Positions 1 to 7,400 are shown, numbered from the stretch's first letter. The stretch is 16,090 nt of DNA from an uncultured Christensenellaceae bacterium (GCA_910587225.1 CAJULT010000007.1:39160-55249); one strand, 5' to 3'. Program-made: numbers and translations. Notes: generated by a model not told the origin, from the sequence alone.

Positions 1-1
1 C

Positions 2-697
2 ATCGTTTGGCTTTGTTTGAATATTAAAAAATTCAAGTTTAATTTTAATCCCTTAAAAAATTTAAGATATGAATCGTTATTTGTCTTAGGCGACATATTC
101 ATGTTTATTATATATTTTGTAGGTTTCAGTCGGGCTTTTGGTTTCGGCGAGCAATATATTCTTGCATTAAATTTAGTAAATCTTATTACAGACCCAGTTT
201 GGGACGCTTTGGGAGCTATACCTAAAATTGCAAAGATAGACATATCGCAATCAAGATTTAATTATAAAAAGGCTTTGAAATATTCTGCTATTATAACAGG
301 GATATATACACTAGTGTGTATAGTATTATTCTTCTCCTTAAGTAAATTGTATGATATTGTTCTGACTATAGGCTTAGTCTATCTGAGTATTCAGTTATTA
401 GACTTCATAGTAAACATTTTTAAAAGCAACTTGCAAATATTTTTACAATTAGAGCACTCTGCTTTAAAGTCGACAATAATCCATGTAGGGTGTAAGTTTT
501 TAAGAACTATTTTATCAGTTGTTATTTTAAGCCCATACAATACAAATATTGCTCAAATCATTTGCGGTGTTTTAGGATTGTCTGCATACTTAATTTTAAG
601 ATTTAAGTACTTTAAGTTAAACGAAGAGGGAGTTCTAGTTTCAAAAGTTTTAAAAAAAGACATTTCGCAAAACTTCGACACAGAACAAAATGAATAA
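2..697 (+). CDS. partial polytopic membrane protein, MATE-like C-terminal half
   Basis: The frame is open to the left edge, so the true start lies outside the window. A TTG at 17 has no ribosome site and is probably internal. About 226-231 residues are visible with five or more hydrophobic spans, ending in a polar tail. Two features recall the second half of MATE/polysaccharide-flippase-type transporters. One is a helix followed by a polar loop and a Tyr-Lys-Lys-Ala-containing helix start. The other is a late NLQIFLQLEHSALKSTI-like segment, resembling the 'LQALG.SK.PT' loop that precedes TM11 in MATE proteins. If correct, this would be a cation-coupled exporter or lipid-linked flippase in the cytoplasmic membrane. 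The similarity is from pattern memory only and the substrate cannot be guessed. No terminator is seen before the next promoter at 731. Confidence 0.5.
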   Translation: MVWLCLNIKKFKFNFNPLKNLRYESLFVLGDIFMFIIYFVGFSRAFGFGEQYILALNLVNLITDPVWDALGAIPKIAKIDISQSRFNYKKALKYSAIITGIYTLVCIVLFFSLSKLYDIVLTIGLVYLSIQLLDFIVNIFKSNLQIFLQLEHSALKSTIIHVGCKFLRTILSVVILSPYNTNIAQIICGVLGLSAYLILRFKYFKLNEEGVLVSKVLKKDISQNFDTEQNE

Positions 698-730
698 AAA
701 GAAGAAAACAGTTATTTTATTTTTATTTTG

Positions 731-759
731 TTGACATAATTGCCTCTCTGGCTTATAAT
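731..759 (+). promoter_or_regulatory. perfect sigma-A promoter for the 101-aa membrane protein
   Basis: TTGACA at 731-736 and TATAAT at 754-759 are separated by exactly 17 nt. Both hexamers match the vegetative consensus in full. The expected transcription start near 766 falls at the ribosome site AAGGAGG (766-772), giving an untranslated leader of only about 13 nt. Confidence 0.85.
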
Positions 760-778
760 ATTTGCAAGGAGGAGAATT

Positions 779-1084
779 ATGGCAACTAAGAAAAAATCAT
801 CATCTTCATCAAATAGCGGCAATGTTTGGAGCCTTAACAAAGTTTCTTTTTGGACTATTGTTGGGGTAACACTTCTTTTCGCTGTTAGTTTGGTGCTTTC
901 TGCTTGCGGAATTGACGCTAAAATCGTTGGTTGGCTTCAAGGCGTTGCAACTGCAATTATGATTGTAATAGTATCAATCCTTGCATGGCGCTACATTAGA
1001 AACAAGCAAGTTGTTTGGAAAGTGCTTTATGTGATTTGCTTACTTATAGTTTTAGCCGGAATTGTAGTTCCACTTGTAATCTAA
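779..1084 (+). CDS. small three-helix membrane protein, unknown function
   Basis: This is a 101-residue protein. The ATG at 779 is chosen because AAGGAGG lies 6 nt upstream. An in-frame start at 740 would sit between the -35 and -10 boxes. The N-terminus (residues 1-20) is cytosol-like, Lys- and Ser-rich, with a run of five Ser. Three hydrophobic segments follow at about 22-43, 48-71 and 78-101. The last runs to the C-terminus, and a basic loop RYIRNK sits between helices 2 and 3. A Cys at 43 closes helix 1, but the basic N-terminus is too long and polar for a typical lipobox, so I do not call a lipoprotein. It is transcribed alone from a consensus promoter and closed by a terminator, which suggests high, constitutive expression. 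I do not recognise the family. Confidence 0.8.
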   Translation: MATKKKSSSSSNSGNVWSLNKVSFWTIVGVTLLFAVSLVLSACGIDAKIVGWLQGVATAIMIVIVSILAWRYIRNKQVVWKVLYVICLLIVLAGIVVPLVI

Positions 1085-1095
1085 TTAAGTTAAGC

Positions 1096-1124
1096 AAAAG
1101 CCGAGGTTATACCTCGGTTTTTTT
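1096..1124 (+). terminator. intrinsic terminator after the 101-aa membrane protein
   Basis: A 7-bp stem CCGAGGT/ACCTCGG (1101-1107 with 1111-1117) has a 3-nt loop. It is followed by seven T (1118-1124) and preceded by AAAAG. Confidence 0.92.
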
Positions 1125-1184
1125 GTTGCCATTTTATCGTTTAATAGGCTTGATGCATATCATATATAATCAGAGGAGAAAAAT

Positions 1185-2168
1185 ATGAATATAGCAATCA
1201 TTGGTGCTACTGGGCTTGTAGGTGGTAAAATCTTACAGGTACTGGAAGAACGTAATATCAGGTTTGACAATTTGTACTTATTTGCAAATAGAAATTTACA
1301 TAAAAAAATCAAGGTTTTTGACAGGGAGATACCTATCCGTAAATTATGTATGAAAAACATAGAAGGTGGGAGCTTCGATTATGTGTTTTTTGCAAGTGAC
1401 GCAAGCGTATCCAAAGAGTATGCAAAGGTGTTTATCAAAAAAGGTGCGGTAGTTATAGATAATTCAAATGCTTTTAGAAGAGAGGAGAAAGTTCCGCTTA
1501 TTGTTCCTTCGGTTAACGGCGATGGCATTGGAAACAGCCGACTTATTGCAAATCCTAACTGTTCGACCATTCAGCTAGTGACAGCATTAAAGCCGCTTCA
1601 TGACAAATTCAAACTCAAAAGAGTGATTGTTTCCACATATCAAGCAGTTTCGGGGGCGGGAAGAGATGCTTTACTTGACCTAAAGAAAAACACGACAAAC
1701 AAATTTAGTTACCCGATTGTTAACAATGTGATACCGCATATTGATGATTTTTTACCTAATGGTTACACCAAAGAGGAAGATAAATTAATCTTTGAAAGCA
1801 GAAAGATATTATCGCTTCCAAAGCTTAATATTACTGCGACAGCAGTGCGAGTCCCTATAAAAAATGGGCATAGCGAAAGTGTGAATATAGAATTTGAAAG
1901 AAAGGCAACTAGGGCGGAAATTGTAAAAGCGATGGAAGAATTTTCGGCTGTCAAGGTTGTTGATGCGCCCGAAAGTCAGGTATACCCAATGCCGCTATAT
2001 GCCACTGGAAAGGATGACGTGTTTGTTGGTCGAATAAGGAAGGATTATAGTCATTCAAATACCTTTAACTTTTGGGTGGTTGCGGACAATTTAAGGCGAG
2101 GCGCGGCGTCTAACGCGGTAGATATATTTGAATGGATAGAGGGGCATAAAAATGAAAAAACTATTTGA
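1185..2168 (+). CDS. asd: aspartate-semialdehyde dehydrogenase
   Basis: This enzyme reduces aspartyl-4-phosphate to aspartate semialdehyde with NADPH, the branch-point step of the aspartate family of amino acids. It has 327 residues, normal for the family. The N-terminal nucleotide-binding loop GATGLVGG is at 7-14. The catalytic Cys126 lies in NPNCST, Gln153 in TYQAVSGAG, and the catalytic His229 in VPIKNGHSESV. The C-terminal VADNLRRGAASNA motif (299-311) is intact. The ATG follows AGAGGAG at 1172-1178. A TATAAT at 1165-1170 lies very close to the start codon and has no good -35, so the promoter is uncertain. Only 60 nt separate the gene from the preceding terminator, so no lysine riboswitch fits. 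It is the first gene of an operon and overlaps dapA by 17 nt. Confidence 0.97.
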   Translation: MNIAIIGATGLVGGKILQVLEERNIRFDNLYLFANRNLHKKIKVFDREIPIRKLCMKNIEGGSFDYVFFASDASVSKEYAKVFIKKGAVVIDNSNAFRREEKVPLIVPSVNGDGIGNSRLIANPNCSTIQLVTALKPLHDKFKLKRVIVSTYQAVSGAGRDALLDLKKNTTNKFSYPIVNNVIPHIDDFLPNGYTKEEDKLIFESRKILSLPKLNITATAVRVPIKNGHSESVNIEFERKATRAEIVKAMEEFSAVKVVDAPESQVYPMPLYATGKDDVFVGRIRKDYSHSNTFNFWVVADNLRRGAASNAVDIFEWIEGHKNEKTI

Positions 2169-3030
2169 TGGTGTTTGCAGCGCGCTGATAACTCCTTTCA
2201 AAAATGGAAAGGTTGATTACGCGGCGCTTGAAAAGATTATTGAGTATCAGATTGCGGGAGGAGCTAAAGCCATTAGCGTTTTAGGCACTACTGGTGAGCC
2301 TTGCACGCTTAGCGAAAAAGAAAAAAAGAGCATTATTAAGTTTTGCGGAAAAGTAATAAACAGAAGAGTTTGCTTTATCGTTGGTAGCGGGTCGAATTGC
2401 ACTGATGATGCTATTAAACTTTCCTCTTTTGCGGCAGAAAAAGGGGCGGATGGGCTTTTAGTCGTTTCTCCCTATTACAATAAATGCACTCAGCAGGGTG
2501 CAATAGAGTATTACAATCAAATTGGTAAAGTTGGTGTTCCAATGATAGTATACAATGTTCCATCAAGGACTGGTTTTAATATTTTGCCGATAACGTTTGC
2601 AAAGCTTGCAGAGAACCCTTATGTGTATGGGATTAAGCAGGCAAACCCTGACATCAATCAGCTTTTGGAGCTTTTTAAACTTGCGGGCAGACAAGTAGCT
2701 ATTTATAGTGGTGAGGACGCGCTTAACTTTATCTTTTATGCGTTAGGTGGGCAGGGATGTATTAGTGTGACTGCAAATGCCTATCCTTCTACCGTAAGTG
2801 AAATATATCGACTTGCCTCCAACAAAGAATTTGAAAAAGCGAGAATGCTTCAAGAAAAATTATTTAATATAAACAGACTGCTGTTTAGCGAAGTTAACCC
2901 TATACCTATTAAAGAATGCATGCATAAACTTGGTTTTTGCAGAAATGAAGTTAGGTCACCTTTGACAGAGATGAGTGACAGTCGGGCTCTCATAAAAGAG
3001 ATAAACAAATTTGAAAAGGAGCTAAAATGA
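2152..3030 (+). CDS. dapA: 4-hydroxy-tetrahydrodipicolinate synthase
   Basis: This enzyme condenses pyruvate with aspartate semialdehyde, the first committed step of the lysine/diaminopimelate branch, in the cytosol. It has 292 residues, the usual length of this TIM-barrel family. Visible motifs are ALITPF (11-16), GTTGE (45-49), YNVPSRTG with Tyr134 and Arg139, and the Schiff-base Lys162 in GIKQA. The C-terminal PIPIKECMHKLG-like segment before the final helices is present. The start at 2152 lies inside the end of asd and is preceded by GAGGGG (2139-2144), so translation is probably coupled. It ends in an ATGA overlap with dapB. The protein is rather Cys-rich for the family. Assignment is firm. 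Related aldolases such as NanA are made unlikely by the gene order. Confidence 0.97.
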   Translation: MKKLFDGVCSALITPFKNGKVDYAALEKIIEYQIAGGAKAISVLGTTGEPCTLSEKEKKSIIKFCGKVINRRVCFIVGSGSNCTDDAIKLSSFAAEKGADGLLVVSPYYNKCTQQGAIEYYNQIGKVGVPMIVYNVPSRTGFNILPITFAKLAENPYVYGIKQANPDINQLLELFKLAGRQVAIYSGEDALNFIFYALGGQGCISVTANAYPSTVSEIYRLASNKEFEKARMLQEKLFNINRLLFSEVNPIPIKECMHKLGFCRNEVRSPLTEMSDSRALIKEINKFEKELK

Positions 3031-3692
3031 AAATAATTTTAGTTGGTGCTGCGGGGCAGATGGGACAGCGGGTAATTGCTGTGGCGGCGGGACAATTTGA
3101 TATTACAGGGGTTGATAAAAAATTAGATAGTTCAAGCATTGCAAAAGTCAAAGTAAAAGCGGATGTTGTGCTTGATTTTTCTACGACCGAGGCAACGAGC
3201 GAAGTTATCAAATATTGCGAAAAGAATAGATTGCCGCTTGTATCTGCTGTTACGGGACATAGTGAGAAGCAGATAAGCGGCTTGCGAAAACTTTCAAAAG
3301 TTGTTCCAGTGCTATGGGGCAGCAACTTTTCGGTAGGAATTTATCTGATGCGGGCGGCGGCAAAAATGTTAGCTCAGAAACTTGAAGGCTTTGATATTAA
3401 TCTAGTTGAAATTCACCATAAGAGAAAAAAAGATGCTCCAAGCGGAACATGCAAAACGCTTTACGAAGATTTGAGAAGTGTAACGGCTAAAAGCGAAATT
3501 TCTACTCATAGCCTGCGCGGAGGAAGTGTAGTAGGCACGCATAGCGTGCTGTTCTTGGGTGAGGGTGAAGAGATAGAGGTTAAGCATACTGCTACAAGCC
3601 GTGATATTTTTGCAAAAGGTGCTTTAAAAGCTTGCGAGTGGCTTGCTGGCAAAGCGGCAGGCTGGTATACAATGGAAGACTTTATGAAATAA
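3027..3692 (+). CDS. dapB: 4-hydroxy-tetrahydrodipicolinate reductase (short form)
   Basis: This enzyme reduces the DapA product to tetrahydrodipicolinate with NAD(P)H. The nucleotide-binding motif GAAGQMGQ is at 7-14, and DFSTTEA at 50-56 matches the conserved DFS region. The substrate and catalytic signature HHKRKKDAPSGT is at 130-141, with His130/His131 and Lys134. The closing RDIFAKGALKACEWL segment, typical of the family C-terminus, is present. At 221 residues it is shorter than the usual 250-270. The shortening appears to lie in the loops between the first strand and DFST and in the central domain, not in catalytic motifs. It overlaps dapA by 4 nt (ATGA), with GGAG just upstream. It is the last gene of the operon and is followed directly by a terminator. 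The later lysine/DAP genes are not in this window. Confidence 0.96.
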   Translation: MKIILVGAAGQMGQRVIAVAAGQFDITGVDKKLDSSSIAKVKVKADVVLDFSTTEATSEVIKYCEKNRLPLVSAVTGHSEKQISGLRKLSKVVPVLWGSNFSVGIYLMRAAAKMLAQKLEGFDINLVEIHHKRKKDAPSGTCKTLYEDLRSVTAKSEISTHSLRGGSVVGTHSVLFLGEGEEIEVKHTATSRDIFAKGALKACEWLAGKAAGWYTMEDFMK

Positions 3693-3718
3693 AAAAAAGA
3701 GGCGAGGCCTCTATTTTT
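3691..3718. terminator. bidirectional intrinsic terminator between dapB and the HIT gene
   Basis: The stem is AGAGGC/GCCTCT-like (GAGGC 3699-3703, loop GAG, GCCTC 3707-3711). It is flanked by eight A on the left (3691-3698) and ATTTTTT on the right. It can therefore end both the plus-strand dap operon and the convergent minus-strand operon. Confidence 0.85.
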
Positions 3719-4122
3719 TAGTTTAACTTTAAAAGTTCAAGCTGCTTATCAAGCGGCGTGTTATCTCCTGCAAGTTCATTATAAATGTTTATACCGTCCC
3801 CGCTTTTTCTAGGGATAATATGAAAATGTATGTGATGTACTGTTTGTCCAGCTGCTTTGCCGTTATTGTTTGAAATGTTCACGCCTTCAAAACCGCAGTG
3901 ATTTACATAGTGATTCGAAATCTTTTTAACCGCACTTATGCAAGTTGACAAAGTTTCCTCATCACACTCAAAGATATTTGCAAAGTGCTTTTTAGGAATT
4001 ACAACCGTATGCCCAAATGCATCCTGTGCAATATCTAAAAATGCAAGCACTTTGTCATCTTCATAAACTTTATAGCAGGGTATTTCGCCTTTTGCTATTT
4101 TGCAAAATATACAATCATTCAT
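3718..4122 (-). CDS. HIT family (Hint-type) nucleotide hydrolase
   Basis: This is a 134-residue histidine-triad protein of the Hint/HinT branch. These act on the phosphoramidate or nucleoside-phosphate bond of small nucleotides in the cytosol. The triad His97-Ile-His99-Phe-His101-Ile-Ile lies in VHHIHFHIIPR near the C-terminus. The N-terminal CIFCKI (Cys4, Cys7) and the following EIP..KVYEDDKVLAFLDI are classic Hint features, and GHTVVIPKKH is at 37-46. The start at 4122 is chosen because the conserved protein begins MNDCIFC. A longer in-frame extension to 4248 would run through the upstream gene. The start overlaps the end of the EFR1-type gene by 8 nt, implying coupled translation, although only a weak GGTG ribosome site is seen. 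It is the last gene of the minus-strand operon. The in vivo substrate is unknown. Confidence 0.95.
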   Translation of the reverse strand: MNDCIFCKIAKGEIPCYKVYEDDKVLAFLDIAQDAFGHTVVIPKKHFANIFECDEETLSTCISAVKKISNHYVNHCGFEGVNISNNNGKAAGQTVHHIHFHIIPRKSGDGINIYNELAGDNTPLDKQLELLKLN

Positions 4123-4990
4123 TATTATCACCATATTCTTTGATTTTCTTTTCGCATCTTGCGAAGTATTTGTTATAAGATTTCTTACACCAGTTTTTGT
4201 GTGATTTTTGTTCATAGTTGTTAGGGTCGTTAAAATTGTAAGGTCCATTTACTTTCCAACTATTAAACCAGCCAATTTTAAAGGCGTCCGTAGGGCAGAA
4301 GAAGGAACAGCGCATACACATGATACATTTATCTCCAAATACAAATTTCCCATCTTCAATTTTTATATTATTTGTAGGGCAGCAGCGTATGCAGCGACCA
4401 CAATTAATGCATTTTTCATTAACTTTATAGTGTTTTCCGTTGACTTTGCCGCCCCAGTGTTCAATTCTCATTAACCAAGCGATGAAACTTCCCATAAATA
4501 CATACCCAAGTTTTGAATGTTTGCCTGAAAGCATTTCTTCGCAGTCAATTGGTATTAGTTTTTGAGCAGTGTCCCACATGCGATAAGCCATTGCGTTTGA
4601 GTGCCTAAAAATCATATTATAGGGCATGCAATAGTGATACTCATTTGTAAAGACAAAGTTCTTCTTTTTAAGAATTTTTCTAAGTTTCAGAGAAGAAAGG
4701 TTGTTTAATTTAAGCGGCTCGCCAGATGTATTTAAAATAAAGAAAGGTTTCTTCTCAGCAAGTTTTGGTAGTGCCTTTGCGAAGTTGATTATGATAGGTG
4801 GTGCGTTAAAAGCGTGGACAGGGTAGGCAAAGCCGATGCTGTCAAAGCTTGAGAGGTCTTTTTCAAAAGGCTTTGTTTCTACCTTCCATAATTCAATTTC
4901 ATGACCTTTTACCTTAAATTGTTCTTCATATGCGCGTACTACTTTTTCGGTGTTGCCAGTGCCCGAAAAGTAACAAATTAAAATTCTCAT
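4115..4990 (-). CDS. EFR1-type protein: flavodoxin domain plus two [4Fe-4S] clusters
   Basis: This 291-residue predicted cytosolic electron-transfer protein has two parts. The N-terminal flavodoxin-like domain (about 1-150) carries the FMN-phosphate loop FSGTGNTEK (8-16) and YPVHAFNAPP (56-65). The ferredoxin module carries two CxxCxxCxxxCP motifs. The first uses Cys194, 197, 200 and 204, and the second Cys222, 225, 228 and 232. This order is that of the 'EFR1 family ferrodoxin' proteins common in anaerobic Clostridia, whose partner reductases are mostly undefined. The ATG follows AAAGGAT, which lies partly within the end of the upstream SDR gene (gap 11 nt). The linkage suggests the flavodoxin/ferredoxin may supply electrons to, or take them from, the SDR-family neighbour. 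That is inference from operon structure only. Confidence 0.9.
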   Translation of the reverse strand: MRILICYFSGTGNTEKVVRAYEEQFKVKGHEIELWKVETKPFEKDLSSFDSIGFAYPVHAFNAPPIIINFAKALPKLAEKKPFFILNTSGEPLKLNNLSSLKLRKILKKKNFVFTNEYHYCMPYNMIFRHSNAMAYRMWDTAQKLIPIDCEEMLSGKHSKLGYVFMGSFIAWLMRIEHWGGKVNGKHYKVNEKCINCGRCIRCCPTNNIKIEDGKFVFGDKCIMCMRCSFFCPTDAFKIGWFNSWKVNGPYNFNDPNNYEQKSHKNWCKKSYNKYFARCEKKIKEYGDNNE

Positions 4991-5001
4991 ATTTCTATCC
5001 T

Positions 5002-6549
5002 TTATTCAAATCGCTCAATTTTAGAGTTGAAGTTCTCGTCAAAAGAATAAATGTAATTTTCATCCTTTGTATGACTGTCGTACCATATTTGAGCGTAAAT
5101 TTTATCTTTTTTAGAAAGTCTATCAAAGTCCCAAACATTTTCTTTATAAGTTCTGTTAAGCCAGTGTCCCGCTTTGATAACTGTGTAAGCCTTAGCTGTA
5201 AACTTTTCTCCGTCTTGATTTTGCCACAGCAGTTTTTCTTGCATGTTACCATTGTAAGTTTTGCTAATTAGTTTTCCTCCATGCATTTTTGCGACATTTT
5301 TAAGATCCTCAATGGTGATTTTACTATCTGGTTTATCTATGTCATAGCCATAATCGATTAGCTTTGCATTTTTAATGTCGCGGAGAGCATTATAGTCAAT
5401 TTGTTCTCCTTCTGGCGCTCTATTTTCAACTAAAAGGTCAAAATCTTTCCATTTTTTAGAGATTGCTTCAAACTTATCCTTGCCGCCGAAGTATGCCTGC
5501 ATTTTTCCTTCGTCGTTGTGTTTGTGCCAGTAATATGGACAGTTATAGTTTTTAAGCAGTCTATCAATGGCAAATTTTTTAATCAATTTTTTAGGCACTA
5601 TTTTGCCAAGTTTATAGTACCAATACTTTTTGCCGATAAGGTTCCAATACTCAGCTGTATCTTGGCTTTGGTAGTGAAACAGGTTATCAAGCACATGGCT
5701 ATCATAGAACCACATTCCATGGAAATTGCGGGTGGCGTCATAGTTTGGACGAAAGAAGTCTTTCGCTGAGCCGCCAATTATCTTGAAGCCATCGTTAAGG
5801 GTGTCAAAACCTGTAATGCGATTTTTGTGACAGCCGATATTATAGCACTTGTGCCAAAAATCCTTTTTCAACTTTTTGTTGATATCGGCTTTTAGTATAT
5901 TTGCGATAAGCACTCCGCTATCATGTGCGGTTGCCCATTCAAGGGGAGCATTGAAACAGGTGTGGAACATAAGCCCATCGCTCATGTTATCTTTTAGCAT
6001 GTTAATGTGTAGCATTGCGGTTTGTCTTAAAATCACCCAACAACTTATTTCGCTTTCGAGAACCCTAAATTCGCCCCTGAGTTTTGTAGCCGAGTATATG
6101 TCGTAAGGGCTAACAAGTAGTGGATCGCCAACGCGTCCCCAAGGGTGAAGGTGGTTACGATTACCATAGAGTGCCATGGTTGATATATCGATAAATTTAG
6201 GCTGTTTTTTCATTCCTTCTATTACGCTGACAATGGTGTCAACGCCAACTTCGTTGCACTCAATTGCTTTTTGTGGGTTTTGATCACTGTGAGGAGGAAT
6301 GCAGGCTGCAAGGTTGATAACATAGTCGCAATCGCTAATTAGTTTTTCGCAGGCGTCGCGATTTGCAAGGTTGCCTCTAATTATAGTAAGTCTTTGTTTG
6401 TCCTTCTTGTGATCTTTTAATAGCTTGTTGCCTCTTTTGTCGTCTTCAAGAACGAGCAAATTAATATGTTCAATCTCTTTAATTTTTAATACTTCTTTTA
6501 GGGTTTCTTGCCCCATGTTTCCGGTTGCGCCAGTAATTGCTATTTTCAT
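5002..6549 (-). CDS. extended SDR (NAD-dependent epimerase/dehydratase type) with degenerate zinc-ribbon-like tail
   Basis: The protein has 515 residues, against about 310-350 for a simple extended SDR. The Rossmann loop GATGNMG is at 7-13, the family's ..INLAA at 78-82, Ser123 in DISTMALYG, and the catalytic Tyr152-x-x-x-Lys156 in YSATK. It should bind NAD(P) and act on a sugar- or sterol-like substrate that cannot be named. Residues 260-400 form an unassigned Trp/Tyr/Lys-rich region. Residues about 412-465 resemble the short treble-clef/zinc-ribbon domain with a 'GGK.lS..Y......L.W.C..GH.w.a....i..G.WC' pattern. Here the metal ligands are replaced (W442-Q-N, G447-E, W463-L). The ATG at 6549 follows AAAGGAG (6558-6564). 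It is the first gene of the operon with the EFR1-type and HIT genes. The SDR call is firm; the tail assignment is moderate. Confidence 0.88.
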   Translation of the reverse strand: MKIAITGATGNMGQETLKEVLKIKEIEHINLLVLEDDKRGNKLLKDHKKDKQRLTIIRGNLANRDACEKLISDCDYVINLAACIPPHSDQNPQKAIECNEVGVDTIVSVIEGMKKQPKFIDISTMALYGNRNHLHPWGRVGDPLLVSPYDIYSATKLRGEFRVLESEISCWVILRQTAMLHINMLKDNMSDGLMFHTCFNAPLEWATAHDSGVLIANILKADINKKLKKDFWHKCYNIGCHKNRITGFDTLNDGFKIIGGSAKDFFRPNYDATRNFHGMWFYDSHVLDNLFHYQSQDTAEYWNLIGKKYWYYKLGKIVPKKLIKKFAIDRLLKNYNCPYYWHKHNDEGKMQAYFGGKDKFEAISKKWKDFDLLVENRAPEGEQIDYNALRDIKNAKLIDYGYDIDKPDSKITIEDLKNVAKMHGGKLISKTYNGNMQEKLLWQNQDGEKFTAKAYTVIKAGHWLNRTYKENVWDFDRLSKKDKIYAQIWYDSHTKDENYIYSFDENFNSKIERFE

Positions 6550-6579
6550 AAATAAACTCCTTTGTGAAAATCTGAAAAT

Positions 6580-6607
6580 ATTTTATCATAAATAAAAAAA
6601 GTTTCAA
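6580..6607 (-). promoter_or_regulatory. promoter of the SDR-EFR1-HIT operon
   Basis: On the minus strand, TTGAAA (6602-6607) and TAAAAT (6580-6585) are separated by 16 nt, 30 nt before the start codon. It is a reasonable but not perfect vegetative match in a very A+T-rich stretch. Confidence 0.5.
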
Positions 6608-6664
6608 AAGGATTTGTTCAATTTGAAATTATTTGTTTTTAGTAAAAGATTTGCTCATAAAAAC

Positions 6665-6684
6665 AAAAAACAGGCGTTGCCTGT
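6665..6684 (-). terminator. terminator of the lipoprotein gene
   Basis: On the minus strand, stem ACAGGC/GCCTGT (6 bp, 3-nt loop) begins directly after the stop codon. It shares its last base pair with the run of six T (complement of 6665-6670). Confidence 0.85.
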
Positions 6685-7320
6685 CTAACATTTTGTAATT
6701 GTGAACGCTATGTTATTATTTGACTGAGTTATCACAACTTGAAAGCCGGGAAATTGAAATTCGCTCTCCATTTCTTTAAACTCTTCATAACTTCCATATT
6801 CTAATATTTGTTCGTTAAGGGTTAATGTGCAATAGCCTTCTTTCTTTGTTTCTACAAAGTCGGTTGCTATCGCTGATGAAAGGGATCCTGCCACACTGTA
6901 TATATTTTCAATTGCAGCAGTGTAGTCTGCTTCGATGGGATTCTCATTTGGTGGCGTTGGTATAGGCTTCTCACTTTCCTCTTTCTTTTCAGTTATAACT
7001 ATGCTCGTTTTGTCATTTATTTCTTTTATTGTATAGCTAAATTCTTTTCCAGTAAAGAAATCATCTAAAGAGCTAACGAAACAATCATATTCGACCACCT
7101 TGCTAGTATTAAAACTAATTGTGGCATTATCATTCGTAAAGGTATGATTAAAAATGCTGTCCGACTCTACACAATTTGATTCAATCAACATATTTTCGAC
7201 TTTAAGGACAATTCCTTCAAATTTGTTTTCGGGGGATGAACCTTGGTTTGGAAGACAGCCTGTGCATGCAAATGCTAAACATGTAAGAAAACCCATAATC
7301 GCCAATGATAGCTTTTTCAT
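6685..7320 (-). CDS. predicted lipoprotein with internally duplicated domain, unknown function
   Basis: This is a 211-residue exported protein. A basic start (MKK) and hydrophobic core (residues 5-18) lead to LAFACTGC. Cleavage before Cys19 or Cys22 would give a membrane-anchored lipoprotein. A Glu/Pro-rich linker at 111-128 joins two similar halves. Residues 67-110 and 165-209 each show a T-h-x-h-N...h-E-Y start. Each then has an acidic/aromatic middle ending in an F-x-x-x-I segment, an Asn, and a closing I-x-I/F-T-I strand. This suggests a tandem duplication of a small beta-rich domain. The ATG follows AAAGGAG at 6 nt. Its terminator starts immediately after the stop, so it is at least the end of a unit. 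An inverted repeat at 7382-7400 lies in its upstream region. No family recognised. Confidence 0.85.
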   Translation of the reverse strand: MKKLSLAIMGFLTCLAFACTGCLPNQGSSPENKFEGIVLKVENMLIESNCVESDSIFNHTFTNDNATISFNTSKVVEYDCFVSSLDDFFTGKEFSYTIKEINDKTSIVITEKKEESEKPIPTPPNENPIEADYTAAIENIYSVAGSLSSAIATDFVETKKEGYCTLTLNEQILEYGSYEEFKEMESEFQFPGFQVVITQSNNNIAFTITKC

Positions 7321-7381
7321 AATTACTCCTTTTTGCGGTAAAAGAGCAACACTTTACTGCGACATAATCAAATCTTTTTCG

Positions 7382-7400
7382 ACATTTTTCATAAAAATGT
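7382..7400. repeat. perfect inverted repeat upstream of the lipoprotein gene
   Basis: ACATTTTT (7382-7389) and AAAAATGT (7393-7400) form an 8-bp perfect inverted repeat with a CAT spacer. It lies 62 nt upstream of the lipoprotein start codon. It could be an operator for a dimeric regulator. A simple A/T-rich hairpin is the alternative. No convincing promoter could be placed nearby. Confidence 0.35.

Noticed and set aside
740..1084. Longer start (740) for the small membrane protein
   Set aside because: It lies between the -35 and -10 boxes of a perfect promoter; the ATG at 779 has an ideal AAGGAGG.
1125..1184. Possible lysine riboswitch before asd
   Set aside because: Only 60 nt are available, far less than an L-box.
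1160..1360. Minus-strand frames opposite asd, dapB, SDR, HD and the 571-aa gene
   Set aside because: All lie opposite genes with clear family motifs or strong signals and lack their own ribosome sites.
3718..4248. Longer 176-residue version of the HIT protein
   Set aside because: The extra 42 residues overlap the EFR1-type gene in another frame and precede the canonical MNDCIFC start.
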